A stretch of 64,000 bases of DNA from Ancylobacter sp. WKF20 (GTDB lineage: Bacteria; Pseudomonadota; Alphaproteobacteria; Rhizobiales; Xanthobacteraceae). The notes beneath the pieces were generated by a model. That model worked only from the letters and a program-made list of their open reading frames with translations, was not told where the DNA came from and searched no databases. This document shows positions 43,597-54,674 of the stretch, in pieces; the first letter of the stretch is position 1, and every line of letters starts with the position of its first letter. Location: NCBI RefSeq assembly GCF_029760895.1, contig NZ_CP121679.1, forward strand, positions 3,640,001-3,704,000. Direction: 5' to 3'. Position numbers and translations under genes: made by a program.

Positions 43597-44801
43597 GCGG
43601 TCGTCCGTTCGGCGGCGGGCGGCAGGGAAGCTGGCGGCGGGGAGGCGGGGTGCCCGGCGAGGTGCCATTCGGCCCGCACCTCGGAATCGGGCTCCCCGGC
43701 ATGGCGTGCGGCATGACGGGCGAAGGCGTCGGCGTCAAGCAGCCGTGCCAGCGCCCACACCGCCGCGCCGCGAATGAGCGGGGCGGGATCGTCGAGCAGT
43801 CGTTCCGCCGCCGGAACGAGAGCGATATCACCCGAGTTTCCAATGGCGATCAGCACATTGCGCAGGAAGCGGGTGCGCCCGGTGCGCTTGATCGGGCTCT
43901 TGGTGAAGCGCGCGCGAAAGGCGGCATCGTCCAACCCCGCCAGTTCGGCGAGCGGCGGGGCGCGGTTCTCGTCGCGAGCGGCGAGGCGCGCCTCGTGGCC
44001 GGCCTGCGCGAACTTGTTCCACGGGCAGGCGGCGAGGCAGTCGTCGCAGCCATAGATGCGGTTGCCAATGCCTGCGCGCAGCTCCTGCGGGATCGGTCCG
44101 CGATGCTCGATGGTGAGGTAGGAGACGCAGCGCCGGGCGTCGATCTGGTAGGGCGCGGGAAACGCGCCCGTCGGGCAGGCATCGAGACAGGCGCGGCAGG
44201 AGCCGCAATGGTCGATCTCGGGCGCGTCCGGCGGCAGCGGCAGCGTTGTGGCGATGGCGCCGAGGAACAGCCACGAGCCCTTGGCCCGGGAGACCAGATT
44301 GGTGTGCTTGCCCTGCCAGCCGAGGCCGGCGGCCTGCGCCAGCGGCTTTTCCATCAAGGGCGCGGTATCGACGAACACCTTCACCGCGACCGCCTCCGGC
44401 CCGCCGGCGCGCGGCACGAAGCGCGAGCAGATGCGCTTGAGCTTGCCCTTGATCAGCTCGTGATAATCGTCGCCGCGCGCATAGACCGAGATTGCCCCGT
44501 TGGAGCGGGCGGCCAGCACGGCGCGGGGATCCTCGTCCGGCCCGTAATTGAGGCCGAGCATGACGACGGCGCGCACCTCCGGCCACAGATGGGCGGGGGA
44601 GGCGCGGCGCTCCGCCGTCTCCGGCATCCAGTCCATGTCGCCATGACGGCCCTGCGCGATCCAGTGCTGGAGGCGGGGGCCGGCCTCGGGGATGGAGTCT
44701 GGCGCGGCGACGCCGATGGCGTCGAAGCCCTCCTCGCGGGCAAGGGCGGCGATAAGCGCCTTGGCGGCGGCCGGGTCTAGAAGTCGAGATCCGCGTAGCA
44801 C
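43593..44801 (-). CDS. queG: Epoxyqueuosine reductase QueG
   Basis: This 402-residue Fe-S/cobalamin enzyme has two 4Fe-4S motifs, CGSCRACLDACPTGAF (Cys199, 202, 205, 209) and CDDCLAACPWN (Cys252, 255, 259) with Cys225 between. The N-terminal half has the cobalamin domain and the C-terminal part a HEAT-like segment, both usual. It reduces epoxyqueuosine to queuosine in tRNA. The GTG start 44801 overlaps the 3' end of gst by 25 bp; the stop overlaps the next start. The rest of the queuosine pathway is not in this window. Confidence 0.95.
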   Translation of the reverse strand: MLRGSRLLDPAAAKALIAALAREEGFDAIGVAAPDSIPEAGPRLQHWIAQGRHGDMDWMPETAERRASPAHLWPEVRAVVMLGLNYGPDEDPRAVLAARSNGAISVYARGDDYHELIKGKLKRICSRFVPRAGGPEAVAVKVFVDTAPLMEKPLAQAAGLGWQGKHTNLVSRAKGSWLFLGAIATTLPLPPDAPEIDHCGSCRACLDACPTGAFPAPYQIDARRCVSYLTIEHRGPIPQELRAGIGNRIYGCDDCLAACPWNKFAQAGHEARLAARDENRAPPLAELAGLDDAAFRARFTKSPIKRTGRTRFLRNVLIAIGNSGDIALVPAAERLLDDPAPLIRGAAVWALARLLDADAFARHAARHAGEPDSEVRAEWHLAGHPASPPPASLPPAAERTTA

Positions 44802-45466
44802 GGCGCCGGCGGCATCCCCGCCATGGTCACGGCGAGCAGCGGCCGGAAGGCCGGACGCGACTTGATGCGCGCGTACCAGATCTTCGCTCCCTCATCCTCG
44901 TCCCACGGCACGTCGCCCAGATAGTCGACGCAGGAGATATGCGCGGCGGCGGCAAGGTCGGCATAGCTCATGCGCTCGCCCGCCAGCCAGTTCCGCGACT
45001 TCAGCAGCCAGCCGATATATTGCAGATGATAGCGGATATTGGCCCGCGCCGCGCGGATCACCGCCATGTCCGGCGGCCCGCCGCCGAGCTCGCGCGGCAT
45101 GTAGCGCTTGTACACCTTCTCGCGCACCAGCGGCTCGGACACCTCGGTGTAGAATTTGTGGTTGAACCAGGAGGCGAGGCGGCGCACCTCGACGCGGGCA
45201 TAGATGTCCTGCGGCAGCAGCCGGCGGTCGCCCATGGCGTGGCCGCGTGTCTCGTCGATGTATTCGCTGATCGCGTCGACGCCCGGCACGACGAGGCCAT
45301 CATCCTCCACCAGCACCGGCGTGGTGCCGGCCGGGTCGAGCATCAGGAACTCGGGGCGGCGCTCCCAGGCCCGCTCTTCGATCAGCACAGGCGTGATCCC
45401 CATCTCCCCGAGAGCGAGGCGGATGAGGCGCGAATGCGCGCAGAAGGGATGATGATAAAGCTGCAT
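44777..45466 (-). CDS. Glutathione S-transferase family protein
   Basis: This 229-residue protein has a thioredoxin-fold N-terminus (QLYHHPFCAHSRLIRLALGE, then AGTTPVLVEDDGLVVPGVDAISEYIDE with the SNAIL/TRAIL-like glutathione site) and an all-helical C-terminus. FCAHSR resembles Zeta/Omega-like active-site placement. The substrate is unknown. It is the first gene of the gst-queG-epimerase group and overlaps queG by 25 bp. Confidence 0.88.
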   Translation of the reverse strand: MQLYHHPFCAHSRLIRLALGEMGITPVLIEERAWERRPEFLMLDPAGTTPVLVEDDGLVVPGVDAISEYIDETRGHAMGDRRLLPQDIYARVEVRRLASWFNHKFYTEVSEPLVREKVYKRYMPRELGGGPPDMAVIRAARANIRYHLQYIGWLLKSRNWLAGERMSYADLAAAAHISCVDYLGDVPWDEDEGAKIWYARIKSRPAFRPLLAVTMAGMPPAPCYADLDF

Positions 45467-45716
45467 TGTCCGGGAAAAGCCTCGGCGCGCCCCGACGACG
45501 GCGCCGCCTGAAGGACCGATCTAGAAGGGTTGACGCCTCATCGCAAGTTATCGCGGCGTCAACATGGCACCCCGCCCCGCCCGTGCGCAGGGTAAGGTTC
45601 ATGCATTTTTCGCGGCAGGGTGTAAGGATCGTTAACGCGCCGACGGCGTTTTCACCCGCGCGCCCCGCGCGCGCGGCCCACGTGGCCGCTCGTCCGGGGG
45701 CTTATGGGAGATCCAC

Positions 45717-46103
45717 ATGGCGAACCAACCCGAGCACGGCAATTTCATCTGGAACGAGCTGAACACGCACGACCCCGAAAAGGCCAAGGCGTTCTATACG
45801 GAAACGCTCGGCTGGACCTTCGAGGCGATGCCGATGGAAGGCGGCGCCGACTACACCGTCATCACCCGGGGCGAGCGCCGCATCGGCGGCATCTTCACCC
45901 TGGCGGCGGCCGAGTTCGCCGGCATTCCCGATCACTGGATGACCTATGTGGCGGTGGATGACGTCGATGCGCGGCTCGCCAAGGTGGAGGCGGCCGGCGG
46001 CAGCATCATCCGGCCGGGCTTCGACGTGGCGGGTGTCGGACGAATCGGCATCGTGCGTGATTCGGGCGGGGCGTTTCTTGCCTGGATGACGCCGCGCATG
46101 TGA
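45717..46103 (+). CDS. VOC (glyoxalase/bleomycin-resistance-like) family protein
   Basis: This 128-residue protein has two beta-alpha-beta-beta-beta modules of the VOC fold: NFIWNELNTHDPEKAKAFYTETLGWTFEAMPME and HWMTYVAVDDVDARLAKVEAAGGSIIRPGFDV. The reaction cannot be told. ATG 45717 follows GGGAGATC. It is divergent from gst across 250 bp of promoter-sized DNA. Confidence 0.85.
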   Translation: MANQPEHGNFIWNELNTHDPEKAKAFYTETLGWTFEAMPMEGGADYTVITRGERRIGGIFTLAAAEFAGIPDHWMTYVAVDDVDARLAKVEAAGGSIIRPGFDVAGVGRIGIVRDSGGAFLAWMTPRM

Positions 46104-46266
46104 GCCGCGATGCCGGCTAAGTTGCTGGCGACACGCCGGATTCGGCGCTTTGTAATGCGTGTGCCATAAAACCGGCGCAAGCGTGAACGGGCGCGGCCCC
46201 TCAAAGCCGTTTCCGTCGTTACCGCCCCACGGCCCTTGCGGGCCCCCGTCGAAGGAACAGCGACGC

Positions 46267-47193
46267 ATGCAGATGCATAGGCCGGCCTCCCCCATTCGCG
46301 CCAGCGGCTATTCGATCCTCGAAGGCAGCCCGGAATTCGACGATCTCGGCGCGCATCTCGACGAGGCCGAGGCCCTCGGCGTCGATCTGGTGGAACTCCC
46401 GGCCTATGCCTGGCACCTCATCGTCGGCGGCCGCCTGCTGAAGAACCGGCTGGACGACCTGGTGCGTGCCCTTTCCGGCCGCAAGCTCGCCTATTCCATG
46501 CACGGCACCCTCGCCATCAACCTGATGGACATTCCCGAGCGCCTGCCGCGCCACGAGGCGGTGCTGGCCGCCAATATCGAGATCGCCGCCGCCATCGGCG
46601 CGCATCACCTCGTCATGCACACCGGCCATGTCTCGGACCCGGCGGATGATGTCGAGGTCGCCTATTCCCGCCAGCGCGAGGCGCTGGTGCGGGCGGGCGA
46701 CCACGCGGCACGGCTGGGCGTGCTGCTCTGCGTCGAGAACATCTTCCGCTTCCGCGACGTGCGGGAGACGGCGACGCCCGCCAAACTCGCCGGGGAATTG
46801 TCGGCCATCGAGCACCCGGCGGTGCGGGCGACGCTCGACGTGAGCCACGGCTATATTCGCTGCACCGATGCTCGGCTCGATCCGATCGCGGAGATGGCGC
46901 AGCTCGCGCCCTATGTGGCGCATTTCCACCTGCACGATTCCTTCGGCCGGCCGAGCGAGATGTGGACCTACCACCCGGCGGAAGCGGTGGCGCTGGGCGA
47001 GGGCGACCTGCACCTTCCCATCGGCTGGGGCTCCATCGACTGGGACGCGGTGGTCGAGGCGGTGCAGCCGCCCGCCGGCGCCGTCGCGGTGATGGAGCTG
47101 GAGCCGCGCCACTGGCGCGAGCTGAAGGACCAGGTCGGCGTGCTGCAGGCCCTCGCCGCCCGCTTCCGCAGCCCGGCCGCGCTCGTGGTCTGA
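46267..47193 (+). CDS. Sugar phosphate isomerase/epimerase (TIM-barrel, AP endonuclease family 2)
   Basis: This 308-residue TIM-barrel protein has metal-site motifs of the xylose-isomerase-like AP_endonuc_2 family: AHHLVMHTGHVSD, LLCVENIFRFRD, RATLDVSHGYI and VAHFHLHDSFG, then AVMELEPRH with the late Glu. The reaction is unknown. ATG 46267 follows AAGGAAC; ATG 46273 is an equal alternative. It lies 163 bp after the VOC gene with a weak CGCCG/CGGCG hairpin between them. Confidence 0.82.
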   Translation: MQMHRPASPIRASGYSILEGSPEFDDLGAHLDEAEALGVDLVELPAYAWHLIVGGRLLKNRLDDLVRALSGRKLAYSMHGTLAINLMDIPERLPRHEAVLAANIEIAAAIGAHHLVMHTGHVSDPADDVEVAYSRQREALVRAGDHAARLGVLLCVENIFRFRDVRETATPAKLAGELSAIEHPAVRATLDVSHGYIRCTDARLDPIAEMAQLAPYVAHFHLHDSFGRPSEMWTYHPAEAVALGEGDLHLPIGWGSIDWDAVVEAVQPPAGAVAVMELEPRHWRELKDQVGVLQALAARFRSPAALVV

Positions 47194-47280
47194 GCCCGTC
47201 TGGAGCCGCTAGACAGTAAGGTAGCGGGGTGGCACTGATCGTCTCCAAACCCGCATTCGCCGCGCTTATGGGGACATGTC

Positions 47281-47694
47281 GTGTCATCCTCGCTTCCGGT
47301 CACGCCTGACCATCTGCCCTTCTTCATTACCGCGCCCGGAGGCACCGACTTTCTGCTCGGCATGGCGACCGCCACGCTGATCGGCGCGGTTCTGGTCGGC
47401 GGCGTCCTGTTCCTGGCGCTGCACTCGCTGCCCGAGCGCATGGCGCACAAGGCGCAGAAGCTGCAGATGGAAATCGTCGCGGTGCTGTGCCTCTTGGCGC
47501 TGTTCACCCACATCCACCTGTTCTGGGTCGCGGCGCTCTTGCTGGCCTTTATCGACCTGCCGGATTTCGGCACGCCGCTGACCCGCATCGCCCGCGGGGT
47601 CGAGCGGCTGGCGGGTGCCTCTCCGCCGGCCGAGGCCCCGCCGCCGGAGACGCCGGCCGGCAGTCCCGCCAGCGCGAGCCGTCCCCATGCTTGA
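47281..47694 (+). CDS. DUF3302-like small membrane protein
   Basis: This 137-residue protein has two hydrophobic segments (about residues 24-46 and 66-90) with SLPERMAHKAQKLQMEIV between, and a Pro/Ala-rich tail. It resembles DUF3302 (YiaW/YibI) proteins, which are paired with an HlyD-type protein, and indeed its 3' end overlaps the next HlyD gene by 8 bp. The GTG start is at 47281. A role as a partner of the fusion protein is inferred from the pairing. Confidence 0.7.
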   Translation: MSSSLPVTPDHLPFFITAPGGTDFLLGMATATLIGAVLVGGVLFLALHSLPERMAHKAQKLQMEIVAVLCLLALFTHIHLFWVAALLLAFIDLPDFGTPLTRIARGVERLAGASPPAEAPPPETPAGSPASASRPHA

Positions 47695-48919
47695 GCTGCT
47701 GCTGTGCTCGCTGGTCACGGTGTTCCCGGATTATCTCATCCGCCGCTACGCGCAGGGAAAGCGCTTCGGCCATGAGATCACGCTCTATTCGGTCTGGTAC
47801 GAGCTGCGCTGGGGTATCACCGCCTGCCTGATGCTCACCGTCGGCCTGATCGCGGTGATCTTCTACAACCACCCCGCCTCCACCAATGTGACCGCCTATT
47901 TCCGCGCCGTGCCGATCGTGCCGGAGGTTGGCGGGCGCGTGAGCGAGGTTCTGGTCGGCCAGAGCGCCCATGTCGCCGCGGGCCAGCCGCTGTTCCGGCT
48001 CGACGATTCGCTTCAGAAGGCGCAGGCCGAGACCGCGCGCCGCCGCATCGCCGAGACCGATGCCGCGCTCGTCGCCGCCCGTGCCGACATCGCCGCCGCC
48101 GAGGGGCAGCTGCGCCAGGCCGAGGAAGCGCTGCAACAGGCGCGCGACGAGCTGGCGACCCGTAGCGAGCTTCAGCAGCGCAATGCCGGCGTGGTGAGTG
48201 TGCGCGAGATCGAGCGGCTGCAGAATGTCGTCGATGGCCGCGAGGGCGGTGTCGCCGCCGCGCTGGCCGCGCGCGAGGCGGCGCAGGCCCGCGCCACGCT
48301 GCTCCTGCCGGCGCAGAAGGCGAGCGCCGAGGCCGCGCTGGCCGAGGCGCTGGTCGCGCTCGACAAGACGGTGATCCGCGCCGGCACGGCCGGGCATGTC
48401 GAACAGTTCGCCCTGCGCGTCGGCGATCTCGTCAGCCCCATGCTGCGCCCCGCCGGCGTGCTGATCCCCGATGGGGCGGGCCGCCAGCGCCTCGTCGCGG
48501 GCTTCGACCAGCTTGAGGCGCAGGTGCTGCGGCCGGGCATGGTGGCCGAGGCGGTGTGCCTGTCGAAGCCGCTCACGGTCATCCCAATGGTGGTGACGGA
48601 TGTGCAGGACGCCATCGCCGCCGGGCAGTTGCGCGCCGCCGAGCAGCTGCAGGACGCCCGGCAGGTCGCCGCGCCGGGCACGCTGACCGTGATGCTGGAG
48701 CCGCTCTATGAGGGCGGCCTTGCCGGCGTGACGCCCGGTTCGAGCTGCATCGCCAATGCCTATTCCAGCAATCACGCGCGCCTCGCCTCCGGCGAGGTTG
48801 GCGGGCTCACGGCGCTTTATCTGCACGCGGTCGATGCGGTCGCGGTGGTGCACGCGCTGCTGCTGCGGCTGCAGGCGGTCATCCTGCCGCTGCGCATCCT
48901 GGTGTTCAGCGGGCACTGA
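47687..48919 (+). CDS. HlyD-family membrane fusion protein
   Basis: This 410-residue protein has two hydrophobic N-terminal stretches ([35 protein letters not shown]), a lipoyl/barrel-sandwich start [33 protein letters not shown], a coiled-coil hairpin (about residues 108-210, repeated Ala/Glu/Arg) and a beta-barrel region. It is YiaV/YibH-like, with no MFS or ABC partner nearby; the small upstream DUF3302-like membrane gene is its likely partner. ATG 47687 overlaps that gene's end. The substrate is unknown. Confidence 0.87.
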   Translation: MLELLLCSLVTVFPDYLIRRYAQGKRFGHEITLYSVWYELRWGITACLMLTVGLIAVIFYNHPASTNVTAYFRAVPIVPEVGGRVSEVLVGQSAHVAAGQPLFRLDDSLQKAQAETARRRIAETDAALVAARADIAAAEGQLRQAEEALQQARDELATRSELQQRNAGVVSVREIERLQNVVDGREGGVAAALAAREAAQARATLLLPAQKASAEAALAEALVALDKTVIRAGTAGHVEQFALRVGDLVSPMLRPAGVLIPDGAGRQRLVAGFDQLEAQVLRPGMVAEAVCLSKPLTVIPMVVTDVQDAIAAGQLRAAEQLQDARQVAAPGTLTVMLEPLYEGGLAGVTPGSSCIANAYSSNHARLASGEVGGLTALYLHAVDAVAVVHALLLRLQAVILPLRILVFSGH

Positions 48920-48977
48920 AACAGGGCGGGCCGGGGCGCCGGCTTCACGAGCGCGCGATTTTCGCCGCCGGCACCTT

Positions 48978-49009
48978 CTTGCGGCGGAAACGGGCGCCCC
49001 CTATATCGG
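48978..49009 (+). promoter_or_regulatory. RpoH (heat-shock sigma) promoter of dnaK
   Basis: CTTG (48978-48981) is followed by an 18-nt spacer and CCTATATCGG (49000-49009). This fits the alphaproteobacterial RpoH consensus CTTG-N17/18-CYTATNTNNG at every fixed position. It lies about 136 bp before the dnaK ATG, leaving a 5' leader of about 130 nt. Confidence 0.82.
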
Positions 49010-49145
49010 CCACGAACGGCGCGCATGGCGCCGTACCCAATTGCTATGGGGGCCGGTCCCGGGGGACGGCGGCGGTTCGCCGCCGCGCTGTTCCTCTCCG
49101 GGTGCTTCAATAAGGTCCGGCCGGCCTGCCGGAAGGAGAAACAAT

Positions 49146-51041
<1,896 letters not shown>

Positions 51042-51058
51042 CCTCTTCACGGCTCATG

Positions 51059-51096
51059 CCGCCCCCGGAAGCCATTCCGGGGGCGGAACTCTGTTT
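51059..51096 (+). terminator. Strong hairpin between dnaK and dnaJ
   Basis: A 12-bp perfect stem (CCGCCCCCGGAA / TTCCGGGGGCGG) with loop GCCA is followed by AACTCTGTTT. It probably terminates or attenuates part of the dnaK transcripts, lowering dnaJ relative to dnaK. Confidence 0.72.
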
Positions 51097-51242
51097 GGCA
51101 GTGCCGGACGATGTGGGCGCCCGCCGGGGCTTAAAGGCTCGGACGCGGCAGGATTCCTGCATGAAGCGGCTGCTTTGACCGGAACGGGATGGCGAGGGCG
51201 CCGCCTTCATCCGGTCCAAACCGTGCGACGGCTCAACCATCC

Positions 51243-52382
51243 ATGTCCAAGACCGATTATTACGAGCTGCTCGAAGTCTCCCGCACCTGCAATGACGGGG
51301 AGCTGAAGAGCGCCTATCGCAAGCTCGCCATGAAGTGGCACCCGGACAAGAACCCCGGCAATGCCGAGGCCGAGGTGCGCTTCAAGGAAATCAGCGAGGC
51401 CTATGACTGCCTGAAGGATCCGCAGAAGCGCGCGGCCTATGACCGCTTCGGCCATGCCGCCTTCGAGAATGGCGGCGGCGGTGGTGGGCCCGGTTTCGGG
51501 GCGGACTTCGCCTCGACCTTTTCCGACATTTTCGACGACCTGTTCGGCATGGCCGGCGGGCGGCGCGGCGGCGGTGGCCAGCGCGGCGGGCGCGAGCGCG
51601 GGGCGGACCTGCGCTACAACATGGAAATCACGCTCGAGGAGGCCTTCTCCGGCAAGAACGCCACGGTGCGGCTGCCGACCTCCATCGTCTGCGAGACCTG
51701 CTCCGGCTCGGGCGCCAAGCCCGGCACGCAGCCCACCACCTGCCGCACCTGCGGCGGCGCCGGCCGCGTGCGTCAGGCCCAGGGCTTCTTCACGCTGGAG
51801 CGGACCTGCCCGAGCTGCCAGGGCCGTGGCCAGGTGATCGAGGATCCCTGCCCGTCCTGCGCGGGCGCCGGGCGCACCACCAAGGAGCGCACGCTCGAAG
51901 TCGCCATTCCGGCCGGCGTCGAGGACGGCACGCGCATTCGCCTCGCCAATGAGGGCGAGGCCGGGATGCGCGGCGGGCCGCCGGGCGATCTCTACATCTT
52001 CCTGTCGCTGGCCCCGCACGAGTTCTTCCAGCGCGACGGCGCGGACCTGTTCTGCCGCGCGCCGATCTCCATGGTCACGGCGGCGCTCGGCGGCACCTTC
52101 GAGGTGCCGACCATCGAGGGCGACACCCACAAGGTGAAGGTCCCCGAGGGCACGCAGTCCGGCAAGCGCTTCCGCCTCGGCGGGCGCGGCATGCCGGTGC
52201 TGCGCAGCCGCACGCGCGGCGACATGTATGTGCAGGTGGTGGTGGAAACGCCACAGAACCTCACCCGACGTCAGCGCGAATTGCTCACCGAATTCGAGCG
52301 GGAATGCTCCGGCGAGACGCACCCAGAATCGAGCGGCTTCTTTGCCAAGGTAAAGGATTTCTTTGCCGGGGATGCGGATTAG
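51243..52382 (+). CDS. dnaJ: Chaperone DnaJ (Hsp40)
   Basis: This 379-residue class A Hsp40 has a J domain with HPDK near residue 35, a Gly/Phe-rich linker (about 75-125), four CxxCxGxG zinc repeats ([32 protein letters not shown]) and two C-terminal client-binding domains. It delivers clients to DnaK. ATG 51243 begins [14 protein letters not shown]; the frame from 51189 is unneeded. A 10-bp hairpin (GATGACGGCG / CGCCGTCATC) follows the stop at 52384-52409. Confidence 0.97.
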   Translation: MSKTDYYELLEVSRTCNDGELKSAYRKLAMKWHPDKNPGNAEAEVRFKEISEAYDCLKDPQKRAAYDRFGHAAFENGGGGGGPGFGADFASTFSDIFDDLFGMAGGRRGGGGQRGGRERGADLRYNMEITLEEAFSGKNATVRLPTSIVCETCSGSGAKPGTQPTTCRTCGGAGRVRQAQGFFTLERTCPSCQGRGQVIEDPCPSCAGAGRTTKERTLEVAIPAGVEDGTRIRLANEGEAGMRGGPPGDLYIFLSLAPHEFFQRDGADLFCRAPISMVTAALGGTFEVPTIEGDTHKVKVPEGTQSGKRFRLGGRGMPVLRSRTRGDMYVQVVVETPQNLTRRQRELLTEFERECSGETHPESSGFFAKVKDFFAGDAD

Positions 52383-52505
52383 TGATGACGGCGTAACGCC
52401 GCCGTCATCGCGGGGACTTAACATCGTCAGGCAACCACTTTAGTCTGACGCCGCTTCCGCCCGTGGCCCTGCCGTTTCTTCGCGGCCGAATGGAATCAAA
52501 GTCGC

Positions 52506-53261
52506 ATGCTCGACCGCGCTACCGACGCCTCGAAGTCCGACCGCCTGAAGGCCAAGGCCCGCAAGCTGCGCTCCCTGAAATTCCGCGACCTCAAGATCGG
52601 CGACCGCACCCTCGGCGAGCACGCCGCGGCGGGCCGCAAGGTGGGTGGCGATGCCCGCCCCGACGAAGTGCGGTTTCTCCAGTCCTGGCTGCAGAACCCG
52701 CTGCGCACCGGCGCGCTCTCGCCCTCCGGCCGGGCGCTCGCACGCACCATGGCCGGCTATGTCGATCCCGCCGGCGATGGCCCGGTCATCGAGCTCGGGC
52801 CCGGCACCGGCCCGGTGACGGCGGCGCTGATCGCGCGCGGCGTGGCCGAGGAGCGGCTGGTGCTCATCGAGTACAACCCGGAATTCTGCACGCTGCTGCG
52901 TGCCCGCTTTCCCCGCGCCACCATCATCGAGGGCGACGCCTACGGCATGAAGGCGACGCTCGACGGCCGGCTGACTGGCAAGGCGGCGGCCGTGGTCTCC
53001 AGCCTGCCGCTGTTCACCCGGCCGGTCGAGGAGCGTTACAGCCTGCTCGACCAGGCGTTTGAGCTGTCGCAGGCCCGCGCGCCCTTCATCCAGTTCACCT
53101 ATGCCGTGGTCTCGCCCATGCCGCTGGCGCCCTCGCGCTTCGAGGCGCATGTCAGCCCGCGCATCTGGGCGAACCTGCCGCCGGCGCGCGTGTGGGTCTA
53201 TCGCGGCCATGAAGCGGGCGTGAAGCTCGTCCACGACCTGCCGCTCGCCGCCGCTGGCTGA
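52506..53261 (+). CDS. Phospholipid N-methyltransferase, PmtA-like
   Basis: This 251-residue SAM-dependent methyltransferase has motif I VIELGPGTGPVTAALIARG and VLIEYNPEFCTLLRARFP, the pattern of rhizobial PmtA, which methylates phosphatidylethanolamine to phosphatidylcholine. Its position right after dnaJ, as in several Hyphomicrobiales, supports the call. The basic N-terminus (RLKAKARKLRSLKFRDLK) may bind membranes. An rRNA adenine dimethylase-like reading is possible from motif I alone. ATG 52506 is used. Confidence 0.75.
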   Translation: MLDRATDASKSDRLKAKARKLRSLKFRDLKIGDRTLGEHAAAGRKVGGDARPDEVRFLQSWLQNPLRTGALSPSGRALARTMAGYVDPAGDGPVIELGPGTGPVTAALIARGVAEERLVLIEYNPEFCTLLRARFPRATIIEGDAYGMKATLDGRLTGKAAAVVSSLPLFTRPVEERYSLLDQAFELSQARAPFIQFTYAVVSPMPLAPSRFEAHVSPRIWANLPPARVWVYRGHEAGVKLVHDLPLAAAG

Positions 53262-53331
53262 TCCCTTCCGGCCGCGCCTCCTTTCAGCCCCGGGGTGCCC
53301 CGCGCCACGGGCGACGACCGGGAGAACCCCC

Positions 53332-53913
53332 ATGCGCCCGCCTCGCATCCTCACCTTCGCCGGCTCGATCCGCACCGGCTCCTACTCCCACGCGCTGGCG
53401 GCGCTCGCGGCGAAGGAACTCTCCAGCCTCGACTGCGAGCCGGTGCTGATCTCGCTCGCCGACTACCCGTTGCCGATCTACGACGCGGATCTCGAAGCCG
53501 CCGAGGGCGTTCCCGGCCCGGCGAAGCAGTTGCGCGACCAGCTTGCGCAGGCGGACGGCGTGTTCATCGTCACCCCCGAATATAATGCGGGCCTGCCGTC
53601 GCTGCTGAAGAACGCCATTGACTGGGCAAGCCGCGCCAAGGGCGAGGGCGACGCCTTCAAGAAGCCGGTCTACGCCATTGGCTGCACCTCGCCGGGCGCG
53701 CTCGGCGGCTACCGCGCCTCGATGATGCTGCGCCAGGTGCTGGCTCTCGGGCTCGGCGCACTGGTGCTGGCCGAGCAAGCGATGGTGGCGGGCGCGGGCA
53801 GCGCCTTCGCCGAGAATGGCGATCTCAAGGACGAACGCGCGCAGCAAAGGTTGCGCGCGCTGATGACTGCGCTTATCGAGCAGGCGGCGCTCAGGGCGGG
53901 TCTGCGCGCCTGA
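53332..53913 (+). CDS. NADPH-dependent FMN reductase family protein
   Basis: This 193-residue flavodoxin-like protein has the FMN-binding start [17 protein letters not shown] and the second motif [22 protein letters not shown], both typical of the NAD(P)H:FMN/quinone reductase family (ChrR/SsuE-like). ATG 53332 follows GGGAGAAC. pyrF follows 19 bp after the stop, so they are probably co-transcribed. The physiological electron acceptor is unknown. Confidence 0.9.
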   Translation: MRPPRILTFAGSIRTGSYSHALAALAAKELSSLDCEPVLISLADYPLPIYDADLEAAEGVPGPAKQLRDQLAQADGVFIVTPEYNAGLPSLLKNAIDWASRAKGEGDAFKKPVYAIGCTSPGALGGYRASMMLRQVLALGLGALVLAEQAMVAGAGSAFAENGDLKDERAQQRLRALMTALIEQAALRAGLRA

Positions 53914-53932
53914 CCAGCCGCGGAGACAGACT

Positions 53933-54652
53933 GTGACGAGCGCGCCCCTTACCGATCCGAAAGACCGGCTCATTGTCGCGCTCGACCTTTCCTCCGTCGG
54001 GGCGGCCGAGAGCATCGTCGCCCGGCTGGGCGACAGCGTGACCTTCTACAAGATCGGCTATGAGCTCGGCTTTGCCGGCGGCCTCGGCTTTGCCCGCGAG
54101 CTGATCGCCGACGGCAAGAAGGTGTTCATCGACTTCAAGCTGCACGACATCGGCAACACGGTGGCGCGCGGCGTCGCCAGCCTCGCCGCGCTGGGGGCGA
54201 GCTTCGCCACCGTGCACGCCTACCCGCAGACCATGCGCGCGGCGATGGAGGGCAAGGGCGCGAGCCCCTTGCGCATCCTCGCCGTCACCGTGCTGACCTC
54301 CTATGATGAGGCGGATCTCGCCGAGGCCGGCTATGGCGCCGGCGTGGACGAGACCGTCGCCCGCCGCGTCGCGCAGGCGCGCGAGATCGGCGTCGATGGC
54401 ATCGTCTGCGCCCCGACCGACGCCACCCGCGTGCGCGGCATCCTCGGCCCCAAGGGCGCCATCGTCACCCCCGGCGTGCGCCCGGACGGCGCCGCCACCG
54501 GCGACCAGAAGCGCATCGCGACTCCCTATGCGGCGATCCGCGCCGGGGCCGACCATCTCGTGGTCGGCCGGCCCATCGTCGCCTCGCCCGATCCCGCCGC
54601 CGCCGCCCGCGCGGTGCAGGCCGAGATTGCCGCGGCGCTCGCCGCCTCCTGA
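53933..54652 (+). CDS. pyrF: Orotidine 5'-phosphate decarboxylase PyrF
   Basis: This 239-residue TIM-barrel enzyme has [11 protein letters not shown] at the N-terminus, the catalytic [16 protein letters not shown] (Lys and Asp charged tetrad), GATVHAY-type strand and phosphate-binding VTPGVRPDG and [14 protein letters not shown]. It makes UMP, the last step of de novo pyrimidine synthesis. The GTG 53933 start lies 19 bp after the reductase gene. Usual length. Confidence 0.96.
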   Translation: MTSAPLTDPKDRLIVALDLSSVGAAESIVARLGDSVTFYKIGYELGFAGGLGFARELIADGKKVFIDFKLHDIGNTVARGVASLAALGASFATVHAYPQTMRAAMEGKGASPLRILAVTVLTSYDEADLAEAGYGAGVDETVARRVAQAREIGVDGIVCAPTDATRVRGILGPKGAIVTPGVRPDGAATGDQKRIATPYAAIRAGADHLVVGRPIVASPDPAAAARAVQAEIAAALAAS

Positions 54653-54674
54653 CCCGCCACGAAGGACACATGCT

